A model generated the notes under the pieces. That model worked only from the letters and a program-made list of their open reading frames with translations, did not search any database and was not told the DNA's origin. A DNA stretch of 64,000 nt from Jiangella sp. DSM 45060 (GTDB lineage: Bacteria > Actinomycetota > Actinomycetes > Jiangellales > Jiangellaceae), in the NCBI RefSeq assembly GCF_900105175.1, contig NZ_LT629771.1, positions 4,225,501 through 4,289,500 of the forward strand. The letters run 5' to 3'. Numbering within the stretch: position 1 is the first letter of the stretch; every line of letters starts with the position of its first letter. The position numbers and the translations under genes were made by a program. Below, in pieces: positions 39,201 through 47,754 of the stretch.

Positions 39201-42200
39201 GACCACGGTGGTCCAGCGGTCACGGTCCAGCGACGTGCCGTCGAACCCGTCGGAGCGCCCGTTCAGGCAGACCGGCGGCTCGGTGACCACCGGGTCGACC
39301 TCGATGGTGACGTGCTCGGTCGCCGCGGCGCCGCGCGCGTCGGTCACCGTGACGGAGGCGTCGTAGCTGCCCGCCTCGGTGTAGGTGTGCGCCGCCGTGG
39401 GACCGGTGGCGGTGCCGCCGTCGCCGAAGACCCACGCGTAGCTGAGCGGGTCGTCGCCCTCGGGGTCGGTGGCGGTGGCCTCGAACGCGACGTCCAGCGG
39501 GACGGTGCCGCCGGCCGGCGTCGCGGTGACCTCGACGTCGGGGCGCTGGTTGTCGGTGACGCCGCGGCCCTCGAAGTCGATCCAGTTGACGTTGAGCTGG
39601 CCGGACACGTTGACGAAGTACAGCGGGCCGCTGTCGGTCGTCGTCGCGCCGCTGACCGCGCCGCTGAAGTCGTCGTAGGTCTGCCAGTCGCCCGTGGGCT
39701 GGACCGTGATGGTGGCCACCGCCGGCCCCTCGGGCGAGCCGGTGCGCACCTCGACCGTCGACGCGCCGGACGGCGTGGCCGCCCGCAGCGTGATGCTGTC
39801 GATGTTCGTGAGGTTCATCGGGTCCCAGGCCCACCAGTCGCCGGGCTCGATGAACCCGATGTTCTGGCCGCCGCCCAGGACGTCGCCGGTGGTCTCGCGC
39901 TGCACGCCCGGGTCGCCGCCGGACGTGGAGCCCTCCAGCCTGCCGGTCAGGTCGAAGTGCTCGGCCTCACGCCGCTTCGGCTGCAGGACGAACACCTCCT
40001 GCCCGGTCAGCGGACTGACGTTCGGCGCGCCGTCGTCGGTGTAGGTGAAGGTGACGGTGCCGAAGATGTTCGCGCCGACGTGGCCCTCGTCGCCGGGCAG
40101 CGGGAACACGCCTTCGCAGCCGAAGTACTCGGCGTACTCGTGCGAGTGCTCGTCGTGCCCGAGCGCCGGCTGGGTGACGATGCGCGGGCACTCGGCCTGG
40201 CCGTCCTCGGCGTCGGTGGCGCTCACCTCGTACCGGATGGTGTCGCCGAACTCGAAGAACCCGCCGTTCGGCGGCCACGCCACGTTGACGTCCGGCGCGG
40301 TGTTGCCGGCCGCGACCTCGACGTTGGCGATGTCCTGCAGGCCGTCCGCGTCGGTGACGGTGAGCGCGACGGTGTAGTCGCCGGCCGTCGTGTAGGTGTA
40401 GGACGCCTCCGGCTCGGTGGAGTCGGTGCTGCCGTCGCCGTCGAAGTCCCACGCGTAGGTGATCGGCCCACCCTCGGGGTCGATCGACGCGGAGCCGTCG
40501 AAGCTCACCTCCAGCGGCAGCGGGCCGGACGTCGCGCTGGCGCTGATCCGCGCCACCGGCGCCCGGGTGCCCTGCACGTAGTCGATGCGGTAGACGCCGG
40601 AGTCGGCGTTGTTGCCGCCGAACCCGCTGCCCCACTCGATCACGTACAGCGCGCCGTCCGGGCCCCACTGCAGGGCGTGCGGGCGGGCGAACGGCCAGTC
40701 CGGGAAGACCGCGTTGATGTCCGTGACGGCGGACCCGGTCTGGTCGAGCTGGAACGAGTAGAGGTTGCCCTGGTTCCACTCGCCGAAGATCGCCTTGCCG
40801 TCCCAGTACGCCGGCCACTTGCGGTCCGACACGAGGTCGGGGTCGTAGCGGTACACGCCGCCGGCCATCGGAGCGCCGCCGCCGCCGATCTCCGGGAACA
40901 GCGGGTTGGTGGAGTAGCCGTACCAGACCTCGGCCTCGATGGCGCCCGGCAGCTGGGTCAGGCCGGTGTTGTTCGGCGAGTCGTTCACCGGCGCGTCACA
41001 GTCGAACGCGGCGCCGGAGGCGTTGGTGGCGAAGTCGAAGTCGATGTACGGCGTGTTGTCGCCCACGCAGTACGGCCAGCCGTAGAAGCCGGGCTCGTCG
41101 ACGATGTTCCACTCGACCCGGCCGTCCGGGCCGCGGCTGGGGTTCGCGCTGCCGGCGTCGGGCCCGTAGTCGGCGACCATGAGCTTGTTCGTCGCCGGGT
41201 CCAGGCCGATGCGGAACGGGTTGCGGAAGCCCATCGCGAAGATCTCCGGACGGGTCTGCGCGGTTCCCGGCGCGAACAGGTTGCCCGACGGGATCGCGTA
41301 GCCGCCCTCGTCCAGCGGGGTGATGCGCAGCACCTTGCCGCTCAGGCTGTTCGTGTTGGCCGACGTGCGCTGCGCGTCCCACAGCTCCCGGCCGGGCCGC
41401 TCGTCGATCGGCGCGTAGCCGCTGGACGCGAACGGGTTCGTGTTGTCGCCGGTGGTGAGGTACAGGTTGCCGTCGTTGTCGAACTCCAGCGCGCCGCCGG
41501 CGTGGCAGCACTCCACCCGGTTCGTCGGGTACTCGATGATGACGGTCTCGCTGGCGAGGTCGAGCGTCTCACCGGTCAGCGTGAACCTCGACACCCGGTC
41601 GATCGCCTCGCCGCCCGCCGGCGCGTACGTCAGGTACACCCAGCCGTTGGTGGTGAAGTCCGGGTCGAGCGCGATGCCCATGAGGCCGAACTCCTGGCCG
41701 GTGTACACGCTCAGGGTGCCGGCGGTGGTGGCCGAGCCGTCCGGGCGGATGAGCCGCACCGCGCCGTTGCGGTCGATGTAGAGGACGCGGCCGTCGTCGG
41801 CGACCGCCAGCTCCATCGGGTTGCTGGTGCTGTCGTCCAGCGTCACCTTCTCGAAGCTGTCCGGCTTGCTGGCCGAGCAGTCGGCCGGCGTGACGCCCGC
41901 CGCGGTCTCGATGCCGCCGAGCAGCAACTGCAGGAAGTCGGGGTCGGCGTAGGACTCCTGGGTGTGGCCGAGGCCGGTGTACCAGGACCGGCCGCCGTCG
42001 TAGTCCTGGCACCAGGTGATCGGGTGGTCCGCGCCCATGGCGCCGCCGCCCGGCGAGTACGACGTCTCGTCCAGCGACGTCAGCACGTGCACGTCGCCGC
42101 GCGGGTTGGTCTGGTAGTTGTACCACTCGTCGAACCGGGACCAGAGCGGGTCGAGGTGCTGGGTCGACGGGTGCGCCGGGTCCTCCACCTTCACCGTCGC

Positions 42201-42680
42201 GGTCTGGTTCTGCGGATGGCTGGCGAAGTAGGCGCCAACCAGTTCGCCGTACCACGGCCAGCTGTACTCGGTGTCGGACGCGGAGTGGACGCCGGCGTAC
42301 CCGCCGCCGTTCTGGATGTACCGCTCGAACGCCGCCTGCTGCTCGGTGTTGAGCACGTCACCGGTGGTCGACAGCCAGACGACCGCGTCGTACTGGGCGA
42401 GGTTCTCGTCGGTGAACGCCGCGGCGTCCTCCGTCGCGGTGACGTCGAACTCGTGCGCGGTACCCAGCTGCTGGATCGCCGCGATGCCCGCGGGGATGGA
42501 GTCGTGCCGGAACCCCGCCGTCTTCGAGAACACCAGGATCGAGTAGCCACCGTGGCCCGGGTGGGCGGCCGCCGGAGGCGCCATCGCGGCCACCGCCAGC
42601 GGCACCGTCGTCACGACGGCGGCACCTGCGGCCAATAATCGCCGCGCCCATCGGCGGGCGCGTTGCGCGGGATGACTCAC
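36297..42680 (-). CDS. Giant secreted ThuA / sugar dehydrogenase / DUF1080-type multidomain protein
   Basis: A 2127-residue exported protein. Approximate order: signal peptide 1-40; ThuA domain 45-255 (ILVFSKTAGFRH, GYAGVHSASDTEY); soluble glucose/sorbosone dehydrogenase propeller 275-700 (CCHAGGALEFDNDGNLYLT, RITPLDEGG, GFRNPFRIGLDP); PKD 705-790; a Cys/LGHDEHSH module 790-885; CBM6-like 905-1045; PKD 1045-1130; two concanavalin-like domains 1140-1550; a DUF1080/3-keto-disaccharide-hydrolase-like domain 1560-1745 (YSLKLDWMMPGDDNSGVFVGF); three Ig-like repeats to about 2010; and a C-terminal FIMAH-like helix bundle. GTG at 42680 has GAAGGAG upstream. It probably binds and oxidises a polysaccharide at the cell surface. 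It ends 35 bp before the leader ORF of the ebo set. Confidence 0.88.
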   Translation of the reverse strand: MSHPAQRARRWARRLLAAGAAVVTTVPLAVAAMAPPAAAHPGHGGYSILVFSKTAGFRHDSIPAGIAAIQQLGTAHEFDVTATEDAAAFTDENLAQYDAVVWLSTTGDVLNTEQQAAFERYIQNGGGYAGVHSASDTEYSWPWYGELVGAYFASHPQNQTATVKVEDPAHPSTQHLDPLWSRFDEWYNYQTNPRGDVHVLTSLDETSYSPGGGAMGADHPITWCQDYDGGRSWYTGLGHTQESYADPDFLQLLLGGIETAAGVTPADCSASKPDSFEKVTLDDSTSNPMELAVADDGRVLYIDRNGAVRLIRPDGSATTAGTLSVYTGQEFGLMGIALDPDFTTNGWVYLTYAPAGGEAIDRVSRFTLTGETLDLASETVIIEYPTNRVECCHAGGALEFDNDGNLYLTTGDNTNPFASSGYAPIDERPGRELWDAQRTSANTNSLSGKVLRITPLDEGGYAIPSGNLFAPGTAQTRPEIFAMGFRNPFRIGLDPATNKLMVADYGPDAGSANPSRGPDGRVEWNIVDEPGFYGWPYCVGDNTPYIDFDFATNASGAAFDCDAPVNDSPNNTGLTQLPGAIEAEVWYGYSTNPLFPEIGGGGAPMAGGVYRYDPDLVSDRKWPAYWDGKAIFGEWNQGNLYSFQLDQTGSAVTDINAVFPDWPFARPHALQWGPDGALYVIEWGSGFGGNNADSGVYRIDYVQGTRAPVARISASATSGPLPLEVSFDGSASIDPEGGPITYAWDFDGDGSTDSTEPEASYTYTTAGDYTVALTVTDADGLQDIANVEVAAGNTAPDVNVAWPPNGGFFEFGDTIRYEVSATDAEDGQAECPRIVTQPALGHDEHSHEYAEYFGCEGVFPLPGDEGHVGANIFGTVTFTYTDDGAPNVSPLTGQEVFVLQPKRREAEHFDLTGRLEGSTSGGDPGVQRETTGDVLGGGQNIGFIEPGDWWAWDPMNLTNIDSITLRAATPSGASTVEVRTGSPEGPAVATITVQPTGDWQTYDDFSGAVSGATTTDSGPLYFVNVSGQLNVNWIDFEGRGVTDNQRPDVEVTATPAGGTVPLDVAFEATATDPEGDDPLSYAWVFGDGGTATGPTAAHTYTEAGSYDASVTVTDARGAAATEHVTIEVDPVVTEPPVCLNGRSDGFDGTSLDRDRWTTVVRENQDLVVADGSLVLPTTSTDIYGTNNTDTPNIVLQDLPDGPFTATAKLTMQAYRAYQQAGLIIYGDDDNYAKMVLEGRDTGVSNPAARIFQFIREENGAPNEVGESNTANLGAAYPDTVWVRYISDGTNLRAAYSADGVTFTEMPQTKSLAGIENPKIGLVALAGTGQPVTEVRFDSFHITPDDTATPPTPDDEFDGAALDGCRWTVLRPDADAYRVAGGKLEIDTSNGDIYTGDTTPPPGNFMLQPAPEGDEWTIETLVDGSALVEQYQQGGLIVYGDDDNYVKLDFVVDNPAGQPVARRIELRSEVDAVIQNPQPQVTELSQGVWHLRLSRSGDTYTGAYSADGQTWTPFGEAVTNAALSGGDTRVGLFTIGTSQSAPKPVTFDYFHVDGGQQACEPTAPEEGYTSLFDGTAASLAGWRMAGPGGFTLTEDCTLLSEGGMGLYWYSADAYEDYSLKLDWMMPGDDNSGVFVGFPDPGDDPWVAVDQGHEIQIDATDAPDRTTGAIYAFQGADQAARDAALNPPGEWNEYEIVVQGDRIRVYLNGALINDYTDTDPNRMNQPSYIGIQNHGAADQNYFRNVRIQELVDETAPTVEVALDPAEPTGQNGWWTGPVSVTAVGTDDQGGEVALEYRVGGGDWTPYTGAVVVDADGEHALEFRGTDTAGNVSEPVAAAVRKDATPPVSTATAEGTAPVSVTLAATDATSGVAATEWSLDGGDWTAYDGPVAVSGDGEHELRYRSADAAGNVEDAKAVTVTVDGTAPVLVVSGVAHGQLYGDSQSLTVTWTATDNGPVSTTGTLDGAPIQSGAVVALHTIPLGLHELVVTAADAAGNETVQELVFFSTTSFADMESLITRFQTAGTITSQVAKDLQRSLATARRQEGMGREERAVIALETFKSTVNAKVTDAGAKSTLLRDADAMIIRLGGTPRQAAAGVRANGGEALTGTGRLDGDPDRTEGRELPAIE

Positions 42681-42769
42681 CACAGTCTCCTTCGACTGTC
42701 GGGAACGGATGATGCGCTCCGTGCCCGGGGTCGCCCCCGGTGGTACTACTCGGCCCTGCGTTGGTGTGC

Positions 42770-43963
42770 TCAGGCGGGTGCGGGGACCTCCGTCCACGCG
42801 CTGCCCGCGGCCGCGCTGTCCTCGACGGCCGCGAGGACGCGCTGCACGACCAGGCCGTCGGCGAACGACGGCGCCGGGTCGCGGCCCTCGCCGATCGCCG
42901 TCAGCAGGTCGACGGCCTGGTGGGTGAACGCGTGCTCGTAGCCGAGCCCGTGCCCCGCGGGCCACCAGGCGCTGACGTACGGGTGGCTGGGCTCGGTGAC
43001 CAGCACCCGCTTGAAGCCGGCCAGACGGTCGTCCTCGGTGTTGTCGTAGACGTTGAGGACGTTCATGTCCTCGAAGTCGAACGCGAGGCTGCCCTTCGAC
43101 CCGTTGATCTCGATGCGGATCGCGTTCTTGCGCCCGCTGGCGAAGCGGGTCGCCTCGAACGAGGCCACCGCTCCCCCGGTGAACCGGGCCAGGAACAGCG
43201 CGGTGTCGTCGACGGTGACCGGCCCCATCTCGGCGTTCTCGCCGGCCGTACCGGCCAGGCCGGTGAAGGAGTCGGGGATGGGGCGTTCCTTGACGAACGT
43301 CTCCAGGATCGCGCTGACGCCGGTGATGCGCTCGCCGGTGATGAACTGGGTGAGGTCGACGATGTGCGCGCCGATGTCGCCGAGCGCGCCGGACCCGGCC
43401 CGATCCTTCTGCAGCCGCCACGACAACGGCGCAGCCGGGTCGGCGATCCAGTCCTGCAGGTACTGCGCGCGCACGTGGTGCAGCTGCCCCAGGCGCCCCT
43501 CGGCCACCAGCTGCCGGGCCAGCGCGATGGCCGGCACCCGGCGGTAGGTGAAGCCGACCAGGCTGCGGACCCCCGACTCCGCCGCCTTCTCCGCCGCCTC
43601 GACCATGGCCTCGGCCTCGGCCACGGTGTTGGCGAGCGGCTTCTCGCAGAGCACGTGCTTGCCGGCCTCGAGGGCCGCGATCGCGATCTCCGCGTGGGTG
43701 TCGCCGGGCGTGCAGACGTCGACCAGGCCCACGTCGTGGCGGGCGATCAGCCGCCGCCAGTCGGTCTCGACGCTCTCCCACCCGAAGCGTCTCGCGACGT
43801 CGCCGGCCGCCTCGGCGTTCCGGCCGCCCAGCGCCACCAGGCGCGGGACGACGGGAACGTCGAAGAAACTCGGCGCGTTGCGCCAGGCCTGGGAGTGGGC
43901 CGCCCCCATGAACGCGTAGCCCACCATGCCGATACCGAGGATGGGCGTGTCGTCAACCGTCAT
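42770..43963 (-). CDS. Gfo/Idh/MocA-family sugar or inositol dehydrogenase
   Basis: A 397-residue cytosolic oxidoreductase. The N-terminal Rossmann fold has LGIGMVGYAFMGAAHSQAW, then the family signature CEKPLANTVAEAE with the catalytic Lys. GDIGAHIVDLTQFITGE carries the conserved His. The C-terminal alpha/beta domain follows. GGAAGG precedes the ATG by eight bases; a longer N-terminus exists in frame but has no site. Members oxidise sugar or inositol hydroxyls with NAD(P). Context with TIM-barrel isomerases and a sugar ABC transporter suggests it works on imported 3-keto-sugars or cyclitols. Confidence 0.9.
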   Translation of the reverse strand: MTVDDTPILGIGMVGYAFMGAAHSQAWRNAPSFFDVPVVPRLVALGGRNAEAAGDVARRFGWESVETDWRRLIARHDVGLVDVCTPGDTHAEIAIAALEAGKHVLCEKPLANTVAEAEAMVEAAEKAAESGVRSLVGFTYRRVPAIALARQLVAEGRLGQLHHVRAQYLQDWIADPAAPLSWRLQKDRAGSGALGDIGAHIVDLTQFITGERITGVSAILETFVKERPIPDSFTGLAGTAGENAEMGPVTVDDTALFLARFTGGAVASFEATRFASGRKNAIRIEINGSKGSLAFDFEDMNVLNVYDNTEDDRLAGFKRVLVTEPSHPYVSAWWPAGHGLGYEHAFTHQAVDLLTAIGEGRDPAPSFADGLVVQRVLAAVEDSAAAGSAWTEVPAPA

Positions 43964-44004
43964 GTGCTGTGCCTTCCGTTGTATCCCCCGTCGGTGACGG
44001 GTGC

Positions 44005-44030
44005 TGGCGGGGCCGGCGCCGGCCCCGCCA
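44005..44030 (-). terminator. Perfect palindromic hairpin after the binding-protein gene
   Basis: A 26-nt exact palindrome (TGGCGGGGCCGGC and complement) in the 82-bp gap between the binding protein gene and the Gfo/Idh gene. It may reduce read-through or stabilise the upstream mRNA, as between binding-protein genes and their followers. Confidence 0.6.
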
Positions 44031-44045
44031 CTCACCGCGTCCTGA

Positions 44046-45107
44046 TCAGGATTCGAACCCCAGGGGGAGGTACTGCTCGACGTTGTCGGCGTTGACGACC
44101 GGAGCGTTCAGCACGATCCGGCGCGGTACCTCGACCTGGACCAGGTCCGACATCCCCTTGTTCTGCGCCAGCAGCCGGGCCAGCCGGATGCCGTCGGCAG
44201 CCTGCGTCGGCGGGTAGAGGATGGTCGCCTCCATCTCGCCGTCCTGGATCCACCGCATCGCGTTCGCCGAGCCCGCGCCGCCGATGAAGAAGAACTCGTC
44301 GCGGCCGGCGTTGTCGAACGCCTGCTTGACGCCGACGCCCTGGTCGTCGTCGTGGTTCCAGATGATGTCGATCTGCGGCGCGGCCTGCAGCAGGTTGGCG
44401 GCCTGCTCCTCGCCGGACTCGACGGTGAACTCGGCGGCGACGCGGTTGTCGACGGTCTGCCCGCACGCCTCCAGCGCGTCGGCGAAGCCCTGCGAGCGGT
44501 CCTGCGTCAGCGGCAGCGAGTCGATGCCGGCGATCTCGGCGATCACCGGGTCGGCGATGCCGTTGTCCTCGACCAGCTGACAGGCGTAGGTGCCGGCCGA
44601 GACCCCCATGCCGTAGTTGTCGCCGAGGATCGTGGTGCGCGCGGCGAACGGCGTGGAGAACTCGCGGTCGACGTTGACGACCGGGATGCCGGCGTCCATC
44701 GCCCGGGTGGCCACCTCGGTGAGCTGCGCGCCGTCGGTGGGCAGCAGCACGATCGCGTCGACGCCCTCGTTGATGAACGTCTCGATCTGGCTGATCTGCA
44801 GGTTCGCGTCGTTCGTGGCCTCGGCGGTGCGCAGCTCGACGTCCTCGTACTTCTCCGCCTCGGCGATGGCCGAGTCGTTGACCGCGGCCAGCCAGCCGTG
44901 GTCGGCCTCGGGGCCGGAGAAGCCGATGACGACGGTCTCGCCGGGCTCGTCGTTGCCGCCGGAGGGAGCCTGGGCGTTGGTCTCCGCCGCCGGCTCGTTC
45001 TCCTCCTCCGGTTCGTTGCTGGTGCAGCTGGCCACGAGGGCCCCGGCCGCGAACACGGCGGCCGTGGCCGTCAGCAACCGGCGGGGCCGGTTCGTACGTA
45101 CCGACAT
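44046..45107 (-). CDS. Sugar ABC transporter substrate-binding lipoprotein (CUT2 type)
   Basis: A 353-residue periplasmic-binding-protein-type receptor. Signal and lipobox (GALVASC) at about residue 28, then a Glu-rich linker. The ribose-binding fold begins with VVIGFSGPEADHGWLAAVN, then INEGVDAIVLLPTDGAQL, VNVDREFSTP, IAEIAGIDS and WNHDDDQGVGVKQAF. It would capture a monosaccharide or cyclitol outside the cell. GGAGAG precedes the ATG. Its permease and ATPase are the next upstream genes. Confidence 0.93.
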   Translation of the reverse strand: MSVRTNRPRRLLTATAAVFAAGALVASCTSNEPEEENEPAAETNAQAPSGGNDEPGETVVIGFSGPEADHGWLAAVNDSAIAEAEKYEDVELRTAEATNDANLQISQIETFINEGVDAIVLLPTDGAQLTEVATRAMDAGIPVVNVDREFSTPFAARTTILGDNYGMGVSAGTYACQLVEDNGIADPVIAEIAGIDSLPLTQDRSQGFADALEACGQTVDNRVAAEFTVESGEEQAANLLQAAPQIDIIWNHDDDQGVGVKQAFDNAGRDEFFFIGGAGSANAMRWIQDGEMEATILYPPTQAADGIRLARLLAQNKGMSDLVQVEVPRRIVLNAPVVNADNVEQYLPLGFES

Positions 45108-45181
45108 GGGTCTCTCCTCGTATCGATGCGGTCCCGGACTGCCCGTCCGGCGGGTGCGCTCTTGGGGGTGGGCTCTGAGGG

Positions 45182-46252
45182 CTAGGTCGAGTCGCTGCCG
45201 CGGACCGCGACCCGTTGCTGCAGGAACACGGCGATCACGATGATCGCGCCCTTCGCGACCGCCTGGGTGGAGCTGTCGAGGTTGTTGAGGGTGAACACGT
45301 TCGTCAGGGTGTTGAAGATCAGCACGCCGATGACGGTGCCGACGATGGTGCCGCGGCCGCCGGTGAGCAGCGTCCCGCCGATGACCACGGCGGCGATCGC
45401 GTCCAGCTCCCAGAGCTGGCCGTGGGTGGCGCTGCCGGTGGTGGTGCGGGCCGCCAGCATGATCGCGGCGATGCCGCAGGCGAGGCCGAGCACGACGTAC
45501 AGCAGGACGGTGTGCCGCTTGACCGCGATGCCGGCCAGCCGCGCCGCCGTCGCGTTGCCGCCGACGGCGATGGTGCGCCGGCCGAACGTGGTGCGGTTGA
45601 GCAGCACCCAGCCGATGGCGCTGACCACGGCGAAGATCCAGACCAGCACCGGCACGCCGAGGAAGTCGCCGTTGATGAAGTCGACCAGCCCGCGGACGTC
45701 GATGATCTGGGTGCGCTTCTCGGAGATGATCTCGGCCAGGCCGCGGGCGGCGGCGAACATCGCCAGCGTGGCGATGAACGGCGCCATCCTGCCGTACGCG
45801 ATGAGGATGCCGTTGACGAGGCCGCAGCCGACACCGACCGCGCAGGCCACGAACACCATGATCAGCCAGTGGGTGTCCTCGGCCATCGTCTGCGTCGCCA
45901 GGGTGGTGGCCCAGACCGACGAGAGCGCGACGATGGCGCCGACGGAGAGGTCGATGCCACCGCCGATGATCACGAATGTCATGCCGATGGCGACGACGCC
46001 GATGCTCGAGGCCAGGCGGAGGATCGTCAGCATGTTGTCGGTGCTGGCGAACCGGTCGCCGGCGGTGGCCACGCCCACGGCGCAGAGCACGAGCAGCGCG
46101 ATGACCAGGCCGAGGTTCCGGCCGAACGGGCTGCTCATGAACCGGACGAAGCCGGACTGGGTCTCGCCCTCGGCCGCGGCGGCCGCCTCGATGCGGCGGT
46201 GCTCGTCGGCGGGCGGGGTGGTCGGCGGTGCGGACGGAGTCTGGTCGCTCAC
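45182..46252 (-). CDS. CUT2-type sugar ABC transporter permease
   Basis: A 356-residue membrane protein with a soluble N-terminal 40 residues and about ten helices. Diagnostic are MTFVIIGGGIDLSVGAIVAL, APFIATLAMFAAARGLA and GGTLLTGGRGTIVGTVIGVL, the branched-chain/ribose permease signature. The start is a GTG at 46252 that overlaps the ATPase stop (GTGA). It works with the two neighbours as one importer. Confidence 0.94.
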   Translation of the reverse strand: MSDQTPSAPPTTPPADEHRRIEAAAAAEGETQSGFVRFMSSPFGRNLGLVIALLVLCAVGVATAGDRFASTDNMLTILRLASSIGVVAIGMTFVIIGGGIDLSVGAIVALSSVWATTLATQTMAEDTHWLIMVFVACAVGVGCGLVNGILIAYGRMAPFIATLAMFAAARGLAEIISEKRTQIIDVRGLVDFINGDFLGVPVLVWIFAVVSAIGWVLLNRTTFGRRTIAVGGNATAARLAGIAVKRHTVLLYVVLGLACGIAAIMLAARTTTGSATHGQLWELDAIAAVVIGGTLLTGGRGTIVGTVIGVLIFNTLTNVFTLNNLDSSTQAVAKGAIIVIAVFLQQRVAVRGSDST

Positions 46253-47754
46253 GCTGCGCTCCCTTCCATCACCAGGTCGAGGACCCGGTGCTCGTCGATG
46301 TCGTCGGCCGGCCCGGTGTGCACGACGACCCCTTCCCGCAGGACCAGCACCCGGTCGGCCAGGCCGAGCACCTCGGGGACCTCACTGCTGACCAGGACGA
46401 CGGCGACACCGTCGTCGGCGAGCCGGCGGACGAGCGCGTAGATCTCGCTGCGCGCACCCACGTCGACCCCTCGCGTCGGCTCGTCCAGCAGCAGCACCCG
46501 GCACTCCCGGAGCAGCCACCTGGCGAGGACGATCTTCTGCTGGTTGCCGCCCGACAGGGTGCGGACGGCGCGGTCGACGTCGGGCGGGCGGACGTCGAGC
46601 GACTTCACGTGCTCGGTGGCGGCGCGCTTCTCGTCGCCGCGGTTGATGAAACCGCCACGGGCGAAGCGGCCCATGGTGGCGAGGCTGACGTTGCGGTAGA
46701 TGGCCTCGTCGAGCAGCAGGCCCTGGCTCTTGCGCTCCTCGGGGCACAGCCCGACGCCGGCGCCGACGGCCGCGCGGACCGACCCGTTGCGCAGCGTCCG
46801 CCCGTCGACGCTGACCGACCCCGACGACGCCTTGCGCGCGCCGTAGACGGTCTCGAGGATCTCCGAGCGCCCGGACCCGACCAGCCCGGCCAGCCCCACG
46901 ATTTCGCCGGCCCGCACCTCGAAGTCGACGCCGCTGAACGCCTTGCCTGCGGAGAGGTCGCGGACCGCCAGCACGACCGAGCCGTCGCCGTCGCGGGACT
47001 GCCGCTGCGGGAACACGTACTCGATGTCGCGGCCGGTCATGCGGCGGGTGAGCTCGCGGGTCGGTGTGTCGCGGGCCGGCAGGCCGGTCGCGACAGTGCG
47101 GCCGTCCTTGAGGACGGTGACGCGGTCGCCGATCTGGCGGATCTCCTCCAGCCGGTGCGAGATGTACACGACGGCGACGCCCTCGGCCTGGAGGTCGCGG
47201 ATGACCTTGAACAGCCGGGCGACCTCCTCCTGGTCGAGGACCGCCGACGGCTCGTCCATGATGATCAGCTTGACGTCGTGCGACAGCGCCCGCGCCATGC
47301 TGACGATCTGCTTGCCGGCCGCCGACAGCGTGCCGACCTCGCGGCGCGGCGAGATCTCCGGGTGGCCGAGCCGGGCCAGCAGCGCCGCGGCCTCCTTCTG
47401 GGTGTCGCCGCGGCGGGAGAAGCCGGCCGCGGCCAGCTCGTGGCCGAGGTAGATGTTCTCGGCGACGGACAGCCCGTCGACGAGGTCGAGCTCCTGGTAG
47501 ATGGTCGCGATGCCGTGCTTCATCGCCGCCATCGGCGTGGTGAGCCGGATGGCCTCGCCCTGCCAGCGGATCTCGCCCTCGTCCGGCTGGTGGGCGCCGG
47601 CCAGGACCTTGATGAGCGTGGACTTGCCGGCGCCGTTCTGGCCGAGCAGGCAGTGCACCTCGCCGGCGCGGACCTCGAGGTCGACGCCGTCGAGGGCCCG
47701 CACGCCCGGGAAGACCTTGACGATGCCGGTCATCTGCAGCAACGGGTCGCTCAC
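46249..47754 (-). CDS. CUT2-type sugar ABC transporter ATPase (two-domain)
   Basis: A 501-residue fused ATPase with two nucleotide-binding halves, as in RbsA/MglA. First half: Walker A GQNGAGKSTL, signature LSAAGKQIVSMARAL, Walker B LIIMDEPSAVL. Second half: a degenerate Walker A (GLVGSGRSEIL), signature LSGGNQQKIVLARWL and Walker B VLLLDEPTRGVDVGA. The GTG at 47754 overlaps the ROK gene stop. It drives import of the ligand bound by the nearby lipoprotein. Confidence 0.95.
   Translation of the reverse strand: MSDPLLQMTGIVKVFPGVRALDGVDLEVRAGEVHCLLGQNGAGKSTLIKVLAGAHQPDEGEIRWQGEAIRLTTPMAAMKHGIATIYQELDLVDGLSVAENIYLGHELAAAGFSRRGDTQKEAAALLARLGHPEISPRREVGTLSAAGKQIVSMARALSHDVKLIIMDEPSAVLDQEEVARLFKVIRDLQAEGVAVVYISHRLEEIRQIGDRVTVLKDGRTVATGLPARDTPTRELTRRMTGRDIEYVFPQRQSRDGDGSVVLAVRDLSAGKAFSGVDFEVRAGEIVGLAGLVGSGRSEILETVYGARKASSGSVSVDGRTLRNGSVRAAVGAGVGLCPEERKSQGLLLDEAIYRNVSLATMGRFARGGFINRGDEKRAATEHVKSLDVRPPDVDRAVRTLSGGNQQKIVLARWLLRECRVLLLDEPTRGVDVGARSEIYALVRRLADDGVAVVLVSSEVPEVLGLADRVLVLREGVVVHTGPADDIDEHRVLDLVMEGSAA

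Noticed and set aside
36279-42638. A 2119-codon plus-strand frame opposite the ThuA-type gene
   Set aside because: Same effect: Arg/Val/Gly-rich shadow of a clearly real minus-strand gene.
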